Source of the DNA: Alphaproteobacteria bacterium | Lineage (GTDB): Bacteria; Pseudomonadota; Alphaproteobacteria; DSM-16000; Inquilinaceae | Assembly (NCBI GenBank): GCA_028281925.1 | Contig: JANQIX010000001.1 | Location: forward strand, 62,001 to 126,000 | Length of the DNA: 64,000 nucleotides | Direction of reading: 5' to 3' | Made by a program: the position numbers and the translations under genes | Notes under the pieces: model-generated | Seen by the model: only the letters and a program-made list of their open reading frames with translations | What the model was told of the DNA's origin: nothing | The model's database searches: none | Part shown: positions 44,417 through 54,666 of the stretch, in pieces | Position numbering within the stretch: position 1 is the first letter of the stretch | How the letters are laid out: each line of letters opens with the position of its first letter

Positions 44417-45751
44417 CTATGCGGTCGGTGCCGTGCGGTCGCGGTGCTCATCCAGCAGCACGGGCGGCCGTTCGTCCCCTTCCGTTTGATCGACCGTCGC
44501 CTTGGATACCACCTCCGCCAGCGTGATCCCCATGATGCTGCGGTTGGTCTCCGTCACCCGCGACAGAACATTGGACAGCCGCGCGTACCATTCACCTTCC
44601 GTACCCGGCATGTCGCCGCAGGTGTCGGTGATACCGGCCTGAAGCGCGACCGACAGGTCGAACAGCGTCACCGAGGTCAGGTCGCGCGACAGCACCCATC
44701 GGTCACTGGCGGAACGCACCACATAGTTGGTCCGGCGCAGGTCCGACAGCATGGCATCGATCAGCGGCGGCCCCACCGGGATGCGGCGCACCAGCCGGCG
44801 GCGACGGACATCCACGCCCTCGCGGGCGCCCTTCGCCAACTCTTTCAGGATGGTGACGGCAAGTGACAGTCGCTGGGCATGGCTAAGCGTGTCGTAAGTG
44901 CCGCCCAAGAGCTTATCCGCCCGCCAGTCGGGCAGTGCTGCCGCCACGACGGCCCCGAACAGCACGATCGACCATGCCACGTAGAGCCACAAGAGGAAGA
45001 TCGGCACCGTGGACAGTGCGCCGTAGATGGTCTCATAGACCGGGAAGGCTGCGAGATAGAGCGCGAACAGCGATTTCGACAGCTCGAACAGGGCCGCAGC
45101 AACGAAGCCACCGATCAGCGCGTCGCGGCCGCGCACCGAACGATTCGGGATGATCCAGTAGAGCAGCGAAAACCCGACCCATTCGAAGAGCGCCGGCGCG
45201 ATACCGACCCATTGCCGTGTCAGTGGAATCTGCTCGCCCAGTTCTGACCCGCCAAGCAGCTGGTTGGTCACCGACAGGCTGGCGGCCAGCAGAATCGGCG
45301 TCAGCGTCAGAATCGCCCAGAAGGACAAGAGCCGGATCAACAGGGGCCGGGCCTCTCGCACCCGCCAGATCGCGTTGAAAGCGGCTTCGATCGTCCACAG
45401 CAGCATGACCGACGTGACGATCAGGCCCAGCAGGCCCACCGAGGTCAGGCGGCCGGCATTGACCGCAAAGCCCTCGAGGTAGTCCGCAACGGCCTCGCCC
45501 ACTTGCGGCACGAGGTTGTCGAAGATCAGGTCCTGCGCGTTCTGCTGTACGTTCTCAAAGGCAGGAAAGGCCGAGAACAGGGCGACGGCGATCGTTGTCA
45601 GCGGCACCAGCGCCAGAAGTGCGGTGTAGGTCAGCGCGGCGGCGGCCTGCGCACATCGGTCGTTGAAGAAGCGGCGGATGGCGAAGCGACTGAACCGGCC
45701 CACATCGATCGCGCGTTCCCCGACGTGGCTCCAACCGGGCTGGGGTGTCAT
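44417..45751 (-). CDS. YihY/BrkB-family inner-membrane protein
   Basis: A 444-residue protein. The first 290 residues contain six helices and the YihY landmarks: AAALTYTALLALVPLTTIAVALFSAFPAF, an LLRLLSFWAILTLTPILLA-like stretch and the loop FALYLAAFPVYETIYGALSTVPIFLLWLYVAWSIVLFGAVVAA. The C-terminal 150 residues are soluble and cytoplasmic, resembling a winged-helix-like extension. Once called ribonuclease BN in error, the family has no firm biochemical role. It is convergent with the LysE gene and divergent from fabI. Confidence 0.87.
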   Translation of the reverse strand: MTPQPGWSHVGERAIDVGRFSRFAIRRFFNDRCAQAAAALTYTALLALVPLTTIAVALFSAFPAFENVQQNAQDLIFDNLVPQVGEAVADYLEGFAVNAGRLTSVGLLGLIVTSVMLLWTIEAAFNAIWRVREARPLLIRLLSFWAILTLTPILLAASLSVTNQLLGGSELGEQIPLTRQWVGIAPALFEWVGFSLLYWIIPNRSVRGRDALIGGFVAAALFELSKSLFALYLAAFPVYETIYGALSTVPIFLLWLYVAWSIVLFGAVVAAALPDWRADKLLGGTYDTLSHAQRLSLAVTILKELAKGAREGVDVRRRRLVRRIPVGPPLIDAMLSDLRRTNYVVRSASDRWVLSRDLTSVTLFDLSVALQAGITDTCGDMPGTEGEWYARLSNVLSRVTETNRSIMGITLAEVVSKATVDQTEGDERPPVLLDEHRDRTAPTA

Positions 45752-45787
45752 TCGCGCCCCTCCGTCACCGAGGCCGCCGGCTTGGAT

Positions 45788-45815
45788 TTGACCGGTTGCA
45801 CCATTTGTGTAGGAT
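45788..45815 (+). promoter_or_regulatory. Promoter candidate for fabI
   Basis: TTGACC at 45788-45793 and TAGGAT at 45810-45815 are spaced by 16 bases, 45 bases before the fabI ATG. The hexamers match consensus at 5/6 and 4/6. Confidence 0.45.
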
Positions 45816-45860
45816 CACGGCGCTCCCCCGAGGCCCAAGGGCCCGATTTGAGGCGGTTTC

Positions 45861-46700
45861 ATGACTGGTCCCACAGCTTTGATGGCCGGCAAGCGTGGCC
45901 TGGTCATGGGCGTCGCCAACGACAGATCCATCGCCTGGGGAATTGCCAAGGTCTGTGCCGCACATGGAGCCGAGTTGGCGTTCACCTACCAGGGTGACGC
46001 ATTGGCCAAGCGTGTCAAGCCTTTAGCGGACAGTCTTGCGTCGACACATGTGCTTCCCTGCGACGTGACCGACGATGAGAGCGTCGATGCGGTCTTCCGC
46101 ACGCTGGAACAGGACTGGGGACGGCTCGACTTTCTGGTGCACGCCATAGCGTTTTCGGACAAGTCAGAACTGACGGGCGGCTACCTGCAGACGTCGCGGG
46201 ACAACTTCCTGCGGACCATGGACATCTCCTGCTACAGCTTCACCTCCGTCGCCCAGCGCGCCGTGCCGCTGATGGGCGAAGGCGGCAGCATCGTCACCCT
46301 CACCTATTACGGCGCGGAACGCGTGATGCCCCACTACAACGTGATGGGCGTCGCCAAGGCAGCGCTGGAGGCCAGCGTTCGCTATCTCGCCGCCGATCTG
46401 GGACCACATGGCATCCGCTGCAATGCGCTCTCGGCAGGGCCGATCAAGACGCTGGCGGCCGCGGGCATCGGCGATTTCCGCTTCATCCTGAAATGGAACG
46501 AGCTGAACGCGCCGCTGCATCGCAATGTCACGATCGAAGAGGTGGGCAATGCCGGGCTCTATCTGTTGAGCGATCTCGGCAGCGGCGTGACCGGTGAGGT
46601 CCATCATGTGGACTGCGGCTATCACACCGTGGGAATGGTCGCGGTCGACAACGCCCATGCCACGGCCGAACTGCTGCAGAGCTTGAAGCCGAAAGAGTAG
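45861..46700 (+). CDS. fabI: Enoyl-[acyl-carrier-protein] reductase (NADH)
   Basis: A 279-residue short-chain dehydrogenase catalysing the last step of fatty-acid elongation. It shows GVANDRSIAWGIA (cofactor loop), HAIAFSDKSELTGGY, SIVTLTYYGAERVMPHYNVMGVAKAALE with Tyr149, Tyr159 and Lys166 in the FabI Y-x6-K arrangement, and SAGPIKTLAAAGI. Ser99 and Asp100 lie in the substrate-binding region. Length and motifs are those of triclosan-type FabI. It stands 12 bases before aroC, as in many alphaproteobacteria. Confidence 0.95.
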   Translation: MTGPTALMAGKRGLVMGVANDRSIAWGIAKVCAAHGAELAFTYQGDALAKRVKPLADSLASTHVLPCDVTDDESVDAVFRTLEQDWGRLDFLVHAIAFSDKSELTGGYLQTSRDNFLRTMDISCYSFTSVAQRAVPLMGEGGSIVTLTYYGAERVMPHYNVMGVAKAALEASVRYLAADLGPHGIRCNALSAGPIKTLAAAGIGDFRFILKWNELNAPLHRNVTIEEVGNAGLYLLSDLGSGVTGEVHHVDCGYHTVGMVAVDNAHATAELLQSLKPKE

Positions 46701-46712
46701 GCTTGGCCGGAG

Positions 46713-47795
46713 ATGGCCGGAAACAGTCTGGGCACCCAATTCCGCTTCACCACTTGGGGGGAAAGCCACGGCCCGGCGATCGGAGTCGTGATCGACGGCG
46801 TGCCGCCGCGTCTGCCGCTGAGCGAAGCGGTGGTCCAGCACGATCTCGACAGACGCCGTCCGGGGCAGTCGCGCTTCACCACCCAGCGGAAAGAGCCCGA
46901 TGCGGTACGCATCCTCTCCGGGGTCTTCGAGGGTCTGACCACCGGCGCGCCGGTCTCCATGATGATCGAAAACCAGGATGCCCGGTCGCGCGACTACGGC
47001 GATATCGCTGAGAAGTTCCGCCCGGGCCATGCCGACTATACGTATTGGGCCAAGTACGGCATCCGTGACTATCGCGGCGGCGGCCGGTCCTCCGCCCGCG
47101 AGACGGCAGCCCGCGTGGCCGCCGGCGCCATCGCCCGCCTGATCCTCGGCAGCGAAGGGATCACGGTCCGTGGCGCAATGGTGCAGATGGGTGCACACGG
47201 CGTCGATCGCGGGCGCTGGGACTGGGCAGCCATCGATGCCAACCCGTTCTTCTGCCCCGATCGCGAAACGGCGGAAGCCTGGGCCAGCGAACTTGAAGCG
47301 CTACGCAAGGCCGGCTCCAGCATCGGCGCGGTGATCGAGGTGGTGGCTTCCGGCGTGCCGGTTGGTCTGGGCGAACCGATCTACGACAAGCTCGATGGCG
47401 ATCTGGCCCGCGCGATGATGACGATCAACGCGGTCAAGGGCGTGGAGATCGGCGACGGATTTGCCGCCGCGGCCCTGTCGGGCGAAGAGAACGCCGACGA
47501 GATGCGGGCGGGCCCGGACGGTCGACCGCGGTTCCTTTCCAACCATGCCGGCGGTATTCTAGGCGGCATCTCTACGGGTCAGGACATCGTTGTCCGATTC
47601 GCCGTCAAACCGACCAGTTCGATCCTCACGCCCAGGCAGACGATCGACGTCCATGGGCATGAGACGGAAATTCAGACGCGCGGCCGCCACGACCCGTGCG
47701 TCGGCATCCGCGCCGTGCCGGTCGGCGAAGCCATGATGGCGTGCGTGCTGGCGGACCATCTGCTGCGGCAGCAGGCTACGGTGATCGGCAACTGA
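46713..47795 (+). CDS. aroC: Chorismate synthase
   Basis: A 360-residue enzyme converting EPSP to chorismate with reduced FMN. The family signatures are [17 protein letters not shown], the [43 protein letters not shown] stretch, and a C-terminal [30 protein letters not shown]. Length is normal. It follows fabI closely and is probably translated from the same message, linking two essential pathways, although their functions are unrelated. Confidence 0.96.
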   Translation: MAGNSLGTQFRFTTWGESHGPAIGVVIDGVPPRLPLSEAVVQHDLDRRRPGQSRFTTQRKEPDAVRILSGVFEGLTTGAPVSMMIENQDARSRDYGDIAEKFRPGHADYTYWAKYGIRDYRGGGRSSARETAARVAAGAIARLILGSEGITVRGAMVQMGAHGVDRGRWDWAAIDANPFFCPDRETAEAWASELEALRKAGSSIGAVIEVVASGVPVGLGEPIYDKLDGDLARAMMTINAVKGVEIGDGFAAAALSGEENADEMRAGPDGRPRFLSNHAGGILGGISTGQDIVVRFAVKPTSSILTPRQTIDVHGHETEIQTRGRHDPCVGIRAVPVGEAMMACVLADHLLRQQATVIGN

Positions 47796-47867
47796 AGTGC
47801 GTCGAAGGCTTGCGCCGCTGGACCGGCGCGATAACGCTGCGGCGGAAATGCTGGGAGGAGGCGACCG

Positions 47868-48440
47868 ATGCCACAACCCGATCACGTCACGAAGCTGGCG
47901 GAGCCGGCGCTCGAGCTTCTCGACGACGACCTGAAGGACTACCTCGCCCTGTGCGAGGAGAAGCTGGGGTTGGTACCGAACGTGCTTAAGGCCTTCGCGC
48001 TCCGGCCCCAGAAACTGCGTAACTTCATCGCCACCTATGACGAGCTGATGCTGGGCGAAAGCGGGCTCAGCAAGCTGGAACGCGAGATGATCGCGGTCAT
48101 CGTCTCGTCGGCCAACCACTGCTACTACTGTCTAGTGGCGCATGGCCAAGCCGTGCGGCATCGGTCCGGCGACCCTGAACTGGGTGAGATGCTGGTGGCC
48201 AACTATCGTGTCGCCGATCTGGAACCCCGCCAGCGCACGATCCTGGATTTTGCCTGGAAGCTGACGACCACTCCGTGGCAGGCCGACGACACCGACCGAG
48301 CGCTCCTGCGCCAGCAGGGCTTGTCGGACGAAGACATCTTCGACATCTGCGAGATCGCCGGTTTCTTCAACATGACCAACCGGATTGCCTCCGGGGTCGA
48401 CATGATGCCGAACCGCGAGTACCACCGGATGAACCGATAG
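47868..48440 (+). CDS. Peroxidase-related carboxymuconolactone/AhpD-family protein
   Basis: A 190-residue all-helical protein. The redox motif is C85-Y-Y-C88 in SSANHCYYCLVAHGQAVR, with His82 three residues before Cys85 and His91 three after Cys88, as in AhpD-like enzymes. The tail DICEIAGFFNMTNRIASGVDMMPNREYH is typical of the "peroxidase-related" subgroup. It likely reduces peroxides or is a decarboxylase-like relative; the exact activity is not known. A GGGAGGAGG box precedes the start. Confidence 0.85.
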   Translation: MPQPDHVTKLAEPALELLDDDLKDYLALCEEKLGLVPNVLKAFALRPQKLRNFIATYDELMLGESGLSKLEREMIAVIVSSANHCYYCLVAHGQAVRHRSGDPELGEMLVANYRVADLEPRQRTILDFAWKLTTTPWQADDTDRALLRQQGLSDEDIFDICEIAGFFNMTNRIASGVDMMPNREYHRMNR

Positions 48441-48462
48441 GGGGTTCGTCGGAACGCGGCTC

Positions 48463-50229
48463 ATGTGGCGGTTCTTAGTCAATCTGTTCGCGATACTCGG
48501 GTTCCTTGGCGTCCTTGCCGCGGTGGGCATCGGCGTTCTTGTCTGGCAGGCCGTCATCGCCGGCGCCAGACAGGAGCCGCCGCCGCTCAACACAGTGCTT
48601 GAGCTTGACCTCCGCTACGGCACGCCACAAGGCCCGCCACGGGACTCGCTGCTGCCCTGGGGCGACGGCGAAGCCACCACCCTTCGCGATGCGATCGAGG
48701 CCATCGACCGGGCGGCGGCCGACCATCGGGTCGTTGCCCTGGTGGCGCATATCGGGGACGACACGATCAGCTTCTCCGCAGCGCAGGAGCTGCGCGGCGC
48801 TGTCGAGCGCTGGCAGGAGACAGGCAAGCCGGCACTGGCCTATTCAGACGGCTTCGGCGAGTTCGGACCGGGCAACTTCTCATACTATCTGGCCAGCGCA
48901 TTCGATGAGATCTGGCTGCGGCCACTCGGTCCGGTCGGCCTGACGGGCCTTCGCATGGAGGTGCCGTTTGCCAGGGATGCCCTCGACTCACTTGAGATCG
49001 AGGCGGATTTCAGCCGACGCGGCCCGTACAAGACGTTTCCCGAGATCTTCACGGGGCGGTCCTTCTCACCGGCCTATCGCGAGATGCTGACCAGCCTGAC
49101 GCGAGACCTCTACGGCCAACTGGTCACCGGTATTGCCGAGGGTCGCGGACTGAGTCCGTCGGCCGTACGGGCGCTGATCGATGACGGCCCCCTTCTGGCG
49201 GCAGAGGCCGAAAGCGGTGGCCTTGTCGACTCGCTCGACTCAGAAGCCGCGTTCCGCACCGCGATCAGCGAGCGCCTCGGCGAAACGATGACGGTCGATC
49301 CGGCCGAGTATCTTGCGGGCACCGAGGGTGAGCAGGCCGCCCCAGCGGCGCGCGTCGCCCTGATCCATGCCTTTGGGACCATCACGCAGGGCGAGAGCCA
49401 GGAAACCCCGGGGATCGGCACAGCGATGATGGGTGCTGACACGGTCGTCGCCGCGATCGAGGAGGCCATCGCCGACACCGACATCAGCGCGATCCTGCTC
49501 AGGGTCGACAGCGGCGGCGGTCAGGCGGTTGCCTCGGCGATGATCGGTGCGGCGGTGCAACGGGCCGTGGAAGCCGGCAAACCGGTCGTCGTATCGATGG
49601 GCGAGACAGCGGGTTCGGGCGGCTATTGGATCGCGACCCATGCCACCGCGATTGTCGCCACACCCGCCACGCTGACGGGATCGATCGGCGTCTTTGGCGG
49701 CAAGTTCGCGACGGGCGCGTTGTGGGAAGACCTGGGCATCCGCTGGGGCGCCATTCAGCTGGGCGACAACGCGGATATCTGGTCGGGGCTGGAACCTTAC
49801 AGCGAAAGCGGCCGTGAGCGCCTGGATACCGTGCTGGACGATATCTATAGCCGGTTCATAGCGCGCGTGGCGGAGGGCCGGAATCTGGATCGGGAGTCGG
49901 TGGAAGCCATCGCCGAGGGGCGCGTGTGGACCGGCGCACAGGCCGTCGGTCTCGGTCTGGTCGATACGCTGGGCGGGATGTCCGATGCCATGCAGACGAT
50001 CCGGCGTGAGCTTTTCCTGGACGAAGATGCCCATGTCCAGATCGTCGTCCTGCCGGAGCAGCCGGGTCCGCTGGACCTGCTGCTGTCCCTCGCGCGTGGT
50101 GAACCGCCGATCAGCAGTCGGATCGCTCTGCCCCCGCCGATCGAGGAAATGGCGGCGGTGCTCGCCCCGTTGATGACCGACGGCTCCTACCCCGTCTTGG
50201 CAATGCCGCCGATGATGATGGCCCGATAG
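48463..50229 (+). CDS. sppA: Signal peptide peptidase SppA, 67K type
   Basis: A 588-residue membrane-anchored serine protease that degrades released signal peptides. A single N-terminal helix (about 4-28) anchors it. The duplicated Clp/crotonase-like fold holds the Ser/Lys dyad: Lys190 in SRRGPYKTFPEIF and Ser385 in SMGETAGSGGYWIA. Both are in the positions expected for the long, two-domain SppA. It starts 22 bases after the AhpD-like gene and is convergent with tlyA. Confidence 0.9.
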   Translation: MWRFLVNLFAILGFLGVLAAVGIGVLVWQAVIAGARQEPPPLNTVLELDLRYGTPQGPPRDSLLPWGDGEATTLRDAIEAIDRAAADHRVVALVAHIGDDTISFSAAQELRGAVERWQETGKPALAYSDGFGEFGPGNFSYYLASAFDEIWLRPLGPVGLTGLRMEVPFARDALDSLEIEADFSRRGPYKTFPEIFTGRSFSPAYREMLTSLTRDLYGQLVTGIAEGRGLSPSAVRALIDDGPLLAAEAESGGLVDSLDSEAAFRTAISERLGETMTVDPAEYLAGTEGEQAAPAARVALIHAFGTITQGESQETPGIGTAMMGADTVVAAIEEAIADTDISAILLRVDSGGGQAVASAMIGAAVQRAVEAGKPVVVSMGETAGSGGYWIATHATAIVATPATLTGSIGVFGGKFATGALWEDLGIRWGAIQLGDNADIWSGLEPYSESGRERLDTVLDDIYSRFIARVAEGRNLDRESVEAIAEGRVWTGAQAVGLGLVDTLGGMSDAMQTIRRELFLDEDAHVQIVVLPEQPGPLDLLLSLARGEPPISSRIALPPPIEEMAAVLAPLMTDGSYPVLAMPPMMMAR

Positions 50230-50251
50230 CGCACAGCTTGGCGCCGGCGGC

Positions 50252-51010
50252 TCAAGACGCCGCGGGACCACGCTCCCGGCGGGCTGCGATCAGAAACTCG
50301 CGATTGCCTTCGGGCCCGACGATTGGGCTCTCCACAGTCCCATCCACCGTCCATCCGGCGGTGTCGCTGAGCCACTGAGCCACACGATCGCAGACCTGCC
50401 GGTGCAGTGCCGGGTCTCGCACCACCCCACCCTTGCCCACATTGCCGCGGCCGACCTCGAATTGTGGCTTGATCAGCGCGATCAGCCGGGCGCCCGGGAC
50501 CGTAAGAGCCAGTGGCGCCGGCAGCACTGTGGCAAGACCGATGAAGCTTGCATCGCAGGTGACGAAGTCGATCGGCTCGCCCACCAATTCGCGCGTCAGA
50601 TGGCGGGCGTTGCACCGCTCCAGGACCACGACTCGCGGATCCTGCCGCAGTGTCCAGGCAAGCTGCCCGTGACCAACATCAACGGCATAGACGCGCCGGG
50701 CGCCACGCGACAGAAGCACGTCCGTGAACCCGCCCGTGGACGCACCCACGTCGAGCGCAGCCGCACCTTCGGGGTCATAGCCGAAATGGTCCAGCGCTGA
50801 GGCTAGCTTTACACCGCCCCGGCTGACCCAGGGATGGTCCGGCTGCTTCAGGTCTAGGGTTGCATCTTCCGGCAGCAAATCCCCCGGCTTGGCGACCACC
50901 CGGTCGCCGACGGTGACCTTGCCGGCAAGAATCAGGGCCTGGGCACGACTGCGGGTGTCGACAAGGCCGCTTTCGACGAGGAGCTGATCGGCCCTGCGGC
51001 GCTTGCCCAC
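50252..51010 (-). CDS. tlyA: TlyA-family rRNA (cytidine-2'-O)-methyltransferase
   Basis: A 252-residue protein. An S4 RNA-binding domain (about 5-65, RRADQLLVESGLVDTRSRAQALILAGKVTVGDRVVAKPG) is followed by an FtsJ-like methyltransferase domain with ALDVGASTGGFTDVLLSRGARRVYAVDVGHGQL and ALIKPQFEVGRGNVGKGGVVRD. It methylates ribosomal RNA; some relatives were called haemolysin A. The start lies 14 bases after the dxs stop, in the same transcription unit. Confidence 0.92.
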   Translation of the reverse strand: MGKRRRADQLLVESGLVDTRSRAQALILAGKVTVGDRVVAKPGDLLPEDATLDLKQPDHPWVSRGGVKLASALDHFGYDPEGAAALDVGASTGGFTDVLLSRGARRVYAVDVGHGQLAWTLRQDPRVVVLERCNARHLTRELVGEPIDFVTCDASFIGLATVLPAPLALTVPGARLIALIKPQFEVGRGNVGKGGVVRDPALHRQVCDRVAQWLSDTAGWTVDGTVESPIVGPEGNREFLIAARRERGPAAS

Positions 51011-51024
51011 CGATCCCGGCGGCT

Positions 51025-52941
51025 TTACGCGCGGATGGAACCGTCGGCGATATGCTCCGTGCCCAGCGCGCGCAACGCCGTCTCAACGATCGCGCCAGCG
51101 TCGAGCTTAGCGCTGGCGTACTGTCGCTCGGGCTTGTCCTGATCGAGGAACAGATCCGGCAGGGTCATCGTCCGGATACGCAGTCCCTGGTCCAGCAGCC
51201 CCTGGCCTGCGAGGAAGTGCAGGACGAAGGCGCCGAAGCCGCCGACTGAGCCCTCTTCGACAGTGATGACCACTTCGTGATGCGCCACGAGCTGACGGAT
51301 CAAGCCCTCGTCCAGGGGCTTGGCGAAGCGCGCATCGGCGACGGTCGTCGACAGACCTCTGGCCGCAAGCTCATCGGCCGCTGTCAGGCACTCGGCCAGA
51401 CGCGTGCCGAAGTTCAGGAGCGCGATCTTGGATCCTTCCCGCAGCACCCGGCCACGGCCGATTTCCAGCGGTACGCCACGCTCCGGCATGTCGACGCCGA
51501 CGCCCTCGCCGCGAGGATAGCGGAAGGCGCTGGGGCGATCGTCGATGGCCACGGCCGTCGCCACCATGTGCACCAGTTCCGCTTCATCGGCCGCGGCCAT
51601 CAGCACCATGCCCGGAAGGCAGCCCAGGAACGACGTGTCGTAGGCCCCGGCATGTGTCTGCCCGTCGGCACCCACAAGACCGGCGCGGTCCATGGCGAAG
51701 CGCACCGGAAGCTGCTGGATCGCCACATCATGCACGACTTGGTCATACGCCCGCTGCAGGAAAGTGCTGTAGATCGCAGCGAACGGCTTGAAGCCTTCCG
51801 ACGCCAGCCCGGCGGCGAAGGTGACCGCATGCTGTTCGGCGATGCCGACATCGAAGCATCGATCCGGGAACCGGTCCTGGAACAGGTTCAGGCCCGTGCC
51901 CGCCGGCATGGCCGCGGTGATCGCGACGATCTTGTCGTCCCGCTCCGCCTCGGCGGTCAGCGACCGTGCGAAAACGGAGGTATAGCTGGGTGCGTTGGCC
52001 TTGGGCTTGGCCTGGGCGCCTGTCACAACGTCGAACTTGCTGACGCCGTGGTACTTGTCCGCCGACTGTTCCGCCGGCTCGTAGCCCTTGCCCTTCTGGG
52101 TCACGCAATGGACCAGGATGGGCCCTTCTGCAGCATCCCGGACATTGCTGAGCACCGGCAGCAGATGGTCCAAGTTGTGACCGTCGATCGGCCCGACATA
52201 GTAGAAGCCGAGTTCCTCGAACAGCGTACCGCCGGTGACCAAGCCGCGGGCATACTCCTCCGCCCGCATCGCCGCCCGCTTCAGTGGGCGCGGGAACTTC
52301 TCGGCCACGTCCTTCATCAAGTGGCGGATCGACATGTACGACCGCGACGAGATCAGGCGCGACAGGTACGCACTCATGGCGCCGACAGGCGGCGCAATGG
52401 ACATGTCGTTGTCGTTCAGCACGACGATCAGGCGGCTGTCCTGCGAGCCGGCATTGTTCATCGCCTCATAGGCCATGCCGGCGCTCATCGCACCGTCGCC
52501 GATCACCGCCACCACATTGTTCGCACCGCCAGACAGGTCGCGTGCCACAGCCATGCCGAGCCCGGCCGAGATCGACGTGGAGCTGTGGGCAGCGCCGAAA
52601 GGATCGTAGACGCTTTCCGACCGCTTGGTGAATCCCGACAGGCCGTTGCCCTGACGCAGAGTGCGGATGCGGTCCCGTCGGCCGGTCAGAATCTTGTGAG
52701 GATAGGCTTGGTGGCCCACATCCCAGATCAACCGGTCGCGCGGCGTATCGAACACATAGTGCAGCGCCACCGTCAGCTCGACGACACCAAGGCCCGCACC
52801 GAGATGCCCCCCGGTCACCGAAACGGCATCGATCGTCTCGGCCCGCAGTTCGTCGGCCAATTGTCTTAGCTGTTCCGGATTGAGCTGCCGCAGGTCTTCA
52901 GGATATTTGGCTTGATCCAGCAAAGGCGTATCAACAGACAT
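51025..52941 (-). CDS. dxs: 1-deoxy-D-xylulose-5-phosphate synthase
   Basis: A 638-residue thiamine-diphosphate enzyme starting the MEP isoprenoid pathway from pyruvate and glyceraldehyde-3-phosphate. The landmarks are [44 protein letters not shown], the TPP motif [28 protein letters not shown], and the transketolase-C part with [15 protein letters not shown]. Length is normal. It lies with ispA and tlyA, the other two being isoprenoid and rRNA-modification genes that travel together in this class. Confidence 0.96.
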   Translation of the reverse strand: MSVDTPLLDQAKYPEDLRQLNPEQLRQLADELRAETIDAVSVTGGHLGAGLGVVELTVALHYVFDTPRDRLIWDVGHQAYPHKILTGRRDRIRTLRQGNGLSGFTKRSESVYDPFGAAHSSTSISAGLGMAVARDLSGGANNVVAVIGDGAMSAGMAYEAMNNAGSQDSRLIVVLNDNDMSIAPPVGAMSAYLSRLISSRSYMSIRHLMKDVAEKFPRPLKRAAMRAEEYARGLVTGGTLFEELGFYYVGPIDGHNLDHLLPVLSNVRDAAEGPILVHCVTQKGKGYEPAEQSADKYHGVSKFDVVTGAQAKPKANAPSYTSVFARSLTAEAERDDKIVAITAAMPAGTGLNLFQDRFPDRCFDVGIAEQHAVTFAAGLASEGFKPFAAIYSTFLQRAYDQVVHDVAIQQLPVRFAMDRAGLVGADGQTHAGAYDTSFLGCLPGMVLMAAADEAELVHMVATAVAIDDRPSAFRYPRGEGVGVDMPERGVPLEIGRGRVLREGSKIALLNFGTRLAECLTAADELAARGLSTTVADARFAKPLDEGLIRQLVAHHEVVITVEEGSVGGFGAFVLHFLAGQGLLDQGLRIRTMTLPDLFLDQDKPERQYASAKLDAGAIVETALRALGTEHIADGSIRA

Positions 52942-53126
52942 CGATCAGCCCGTTCATTCCCCGTGGCTCAGGTGCGGTGCGCTTGCGGCTTCTTGTGGGC
53001 CCCCGTCCGCAATCACATCGTCACACTGGCGCTATTCATTTCATCTCTGCCGGGCAGTTTGAGCACGCGGGGCAGAACCACGCAATAGTAACTTGCTTGA
53101 TGCGCAGTACCGGCAAGGCTGCTTCG

Positions 53127-53759
53127 TCAAGGACGCCTGCGGTGCCTTCGCATCATTGTAGCGACGGCGACGCTGCCGGCGTCACCCCTGGCGTCAAGTC
53201 CGGCAAGGACTCCGTCGCGGTCGGCATCCCTTTTGTTTTGCGACAGTTTCCACTGTCCGTCGATCCCGTCGACCGTCATCTCGATGCCGACGATGGCTTT
53301 CAGCAGGCGCTCAAGGGCCGGCGGCGAAAGCTTATCCAGTGTCCAGGGCCGTTTCGGCAGCAGTCGCTGCTCCTGTTCTGAGCTTAAATCTGAGAGAAGA
53401 CTTACAACTTCTTGATCATAAATGATCTTTCCGGCACCAACACAGTGCACTGCGATATAGTTCCAGGTCGGCACCTGGTCCGCCGCGACATACCAGTCGG
53501 GCGAGACATAGGCGTCAGGCCCGGACACGCTGAGCAGCAGCCGCTGCCCCTCCTCCACCTGCCGCCAGAGGGCGTTGGCGCGTGCGACATGGAACCGCAG
53601 CCGCAGGTCACCGCCCGGGCCGGCGTCGACGACGAACGGAACATGGACCCCGAGCGGCCCCGCCCCACCGCAAACGACGACAAGGCCAAACGCCCGTTCG
53701 CGCAGGAAGTCCGCGACGTCACCGTGATTGTCGTTGCGATAGAGCGGCGGCACATACAT
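53127..53759 (-). CDS. PaiB-type FMN-binding regulator/flavoprotein
   Basis: A 210-residue protein with the PaiB pattern: MYVPPLYRNDNH at the start, GPLGVHVPFV, FHVARANALWRQVEEGQRLLLSVSGPDAYVSPDWY, and VPTWNYIAVHCVGAGKII. The split beta-barrel binds FMN or haem-like cofactors. In Bacillus PaiB affects sporulation and protease expression, but most members have no known role. It is inserted between dxs and ispA, in the same direction; these are usually adjacent in relatives. The last residues (RRHRRRP) are very basic. Confidence 0.85.
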   Translation of the reverse strand: MYVPPLYRNDNHGDVADFLRERAFGLVVVCGGAGPLGVHVPFVVDAGPGGDLRLRFHVARANALWRQVEEGQRLLLSVSGPDAYVSPDWYVAADQVPTWNYIAVHCVGAGKIIYDQEVVSLLSDLSSEQEQRLLPKRPWTLDKLSPPALERLLKAIVGIEMTVDGIDGQWKLSQNKRDADRDGVLAGLDARGDAGSVAVATMMRRHRRRP

Positions 53760-53778
53760 GGGCCGGACCTGCCAAGTG

Positions 53779-54666
53779 TCAGGATTTCCGGTGGACGACG
53801 AAATGCGCGACGCTGCTCAGCATCTCCGCCCGATCACCGAAGGGTTCGAGATGCTGGCTCGCCTGCTCCACCAGCATCTGCGCTTGGGCATGAGCACGTT
53901 CGACCCCAAGGATGCCGACGAAGGTCGCCTTGCCGGCACCACCATCCTTGCGCACGGCCTTGCCCAGATCCTCCGGCCGCCCCTCCACATCCAACAGGTC
54001 GTCGGCAATCTGGAAGGCCAGCCCCATGTCGTGAGCGTAAGCCTGTAAGGCATGGCGGCTCGGCTCATCCGCGCGGCCCAGAATCGCGCCGGACATGCAT
54101 GAGAAGGCGAACAGCTCCCCCGTCTTCAGCCGCTGCAGGCGAGTGACGGCGCCGATGTCGAATTCCTCGTTCTCTGCCAGCATGTCCAGCATCTGGCCCC
54201 CGACCATGCCCTGGCCGCCAGCCGCCTTCGCCAGGGCTGCGATCAGATTGCACCGCACCTGTGGGTCGGCGTGGGTATCGGGGCTGCTCAGAATCTCGAA
54301 AGCCACCGTCAGCAGTGCATCGCCCGCCAGGATGGCCGTCGCCTCGTCGAACCGCTTGTGCGTCGTCGGCCGGCCGCGGCGCAGGTCGTCATCGTCCATC
54401 GCCGGAAGATCGTCATGCACCAGCGAATAGCAGTGTACGCACTCCACCGCCGCCGCCGCGCGCAACGCGCAGCTTTCCGACACGCCGAACAGCCTGGAAC
54501 TCTCCAGCACCAGGAAGGGGCGGAGGCGCTTGCCGCCACCAAGGGCCGAATAGCGCATGGCGTCGAACAATAACGAATGATCGTCGACCGGTTTGGGCAG
54601 AAGGCGGTCCATTGTCTTCTCGACCTGGGCCGCCGCCTCGGACATGGCGTCGGTGAGCTTGCTCAA
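53779..54666 (-). CDS. ispA: Polyprenyl (farnesyl/geranyl) diphosphate synthase
   Basis: A 295-residue all-helical prenyltransferase that condenses IPP with DMAPP/GPP. The first aspartate-rich motif is D85-D86-LPAMDDDDLRRGRPTTHK, the second is FQIADDLLDVEG, and GGKRLRP near 44-50 binds IPP. Size and motifs fit short-chain IspA. It overlaps xseB by 4 bases (ATGA), the classic xseB-ispA arrangement. Confidence 0.94.
   Translation of the reverse strand: MSKLTDAMSEAAAQVEKTMDRLLPKPVDDHSLLFDAMRYSALGGGKRLRPFLVLESSRLFGVSESCALRAAAAVECVHCYSLVHDDLPAMDDDDLRRGRPTTHKRFDEATAILAGDALLTVAFEILSSPDTHADPQVRCNLIAALAKAAGGQGMVGGQMLDMLAENEEFDIGAVTRLQRLKTGELFAFSCMSGAILGRADEPSRHALQAYAHDMGLAFQIADDLLDVEGRPEDLGKAVRKDGGAGKATFVGILGVERAHAQAQMLVEQASQHLEPFGDRAEMLSSVAHFVVHRKS

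Noticed and set aside
51277-52869. 530-residue open frame opposite dxs
   Set aside because: Antisense shadow; dxs on the other strand has all catalytic motifs.
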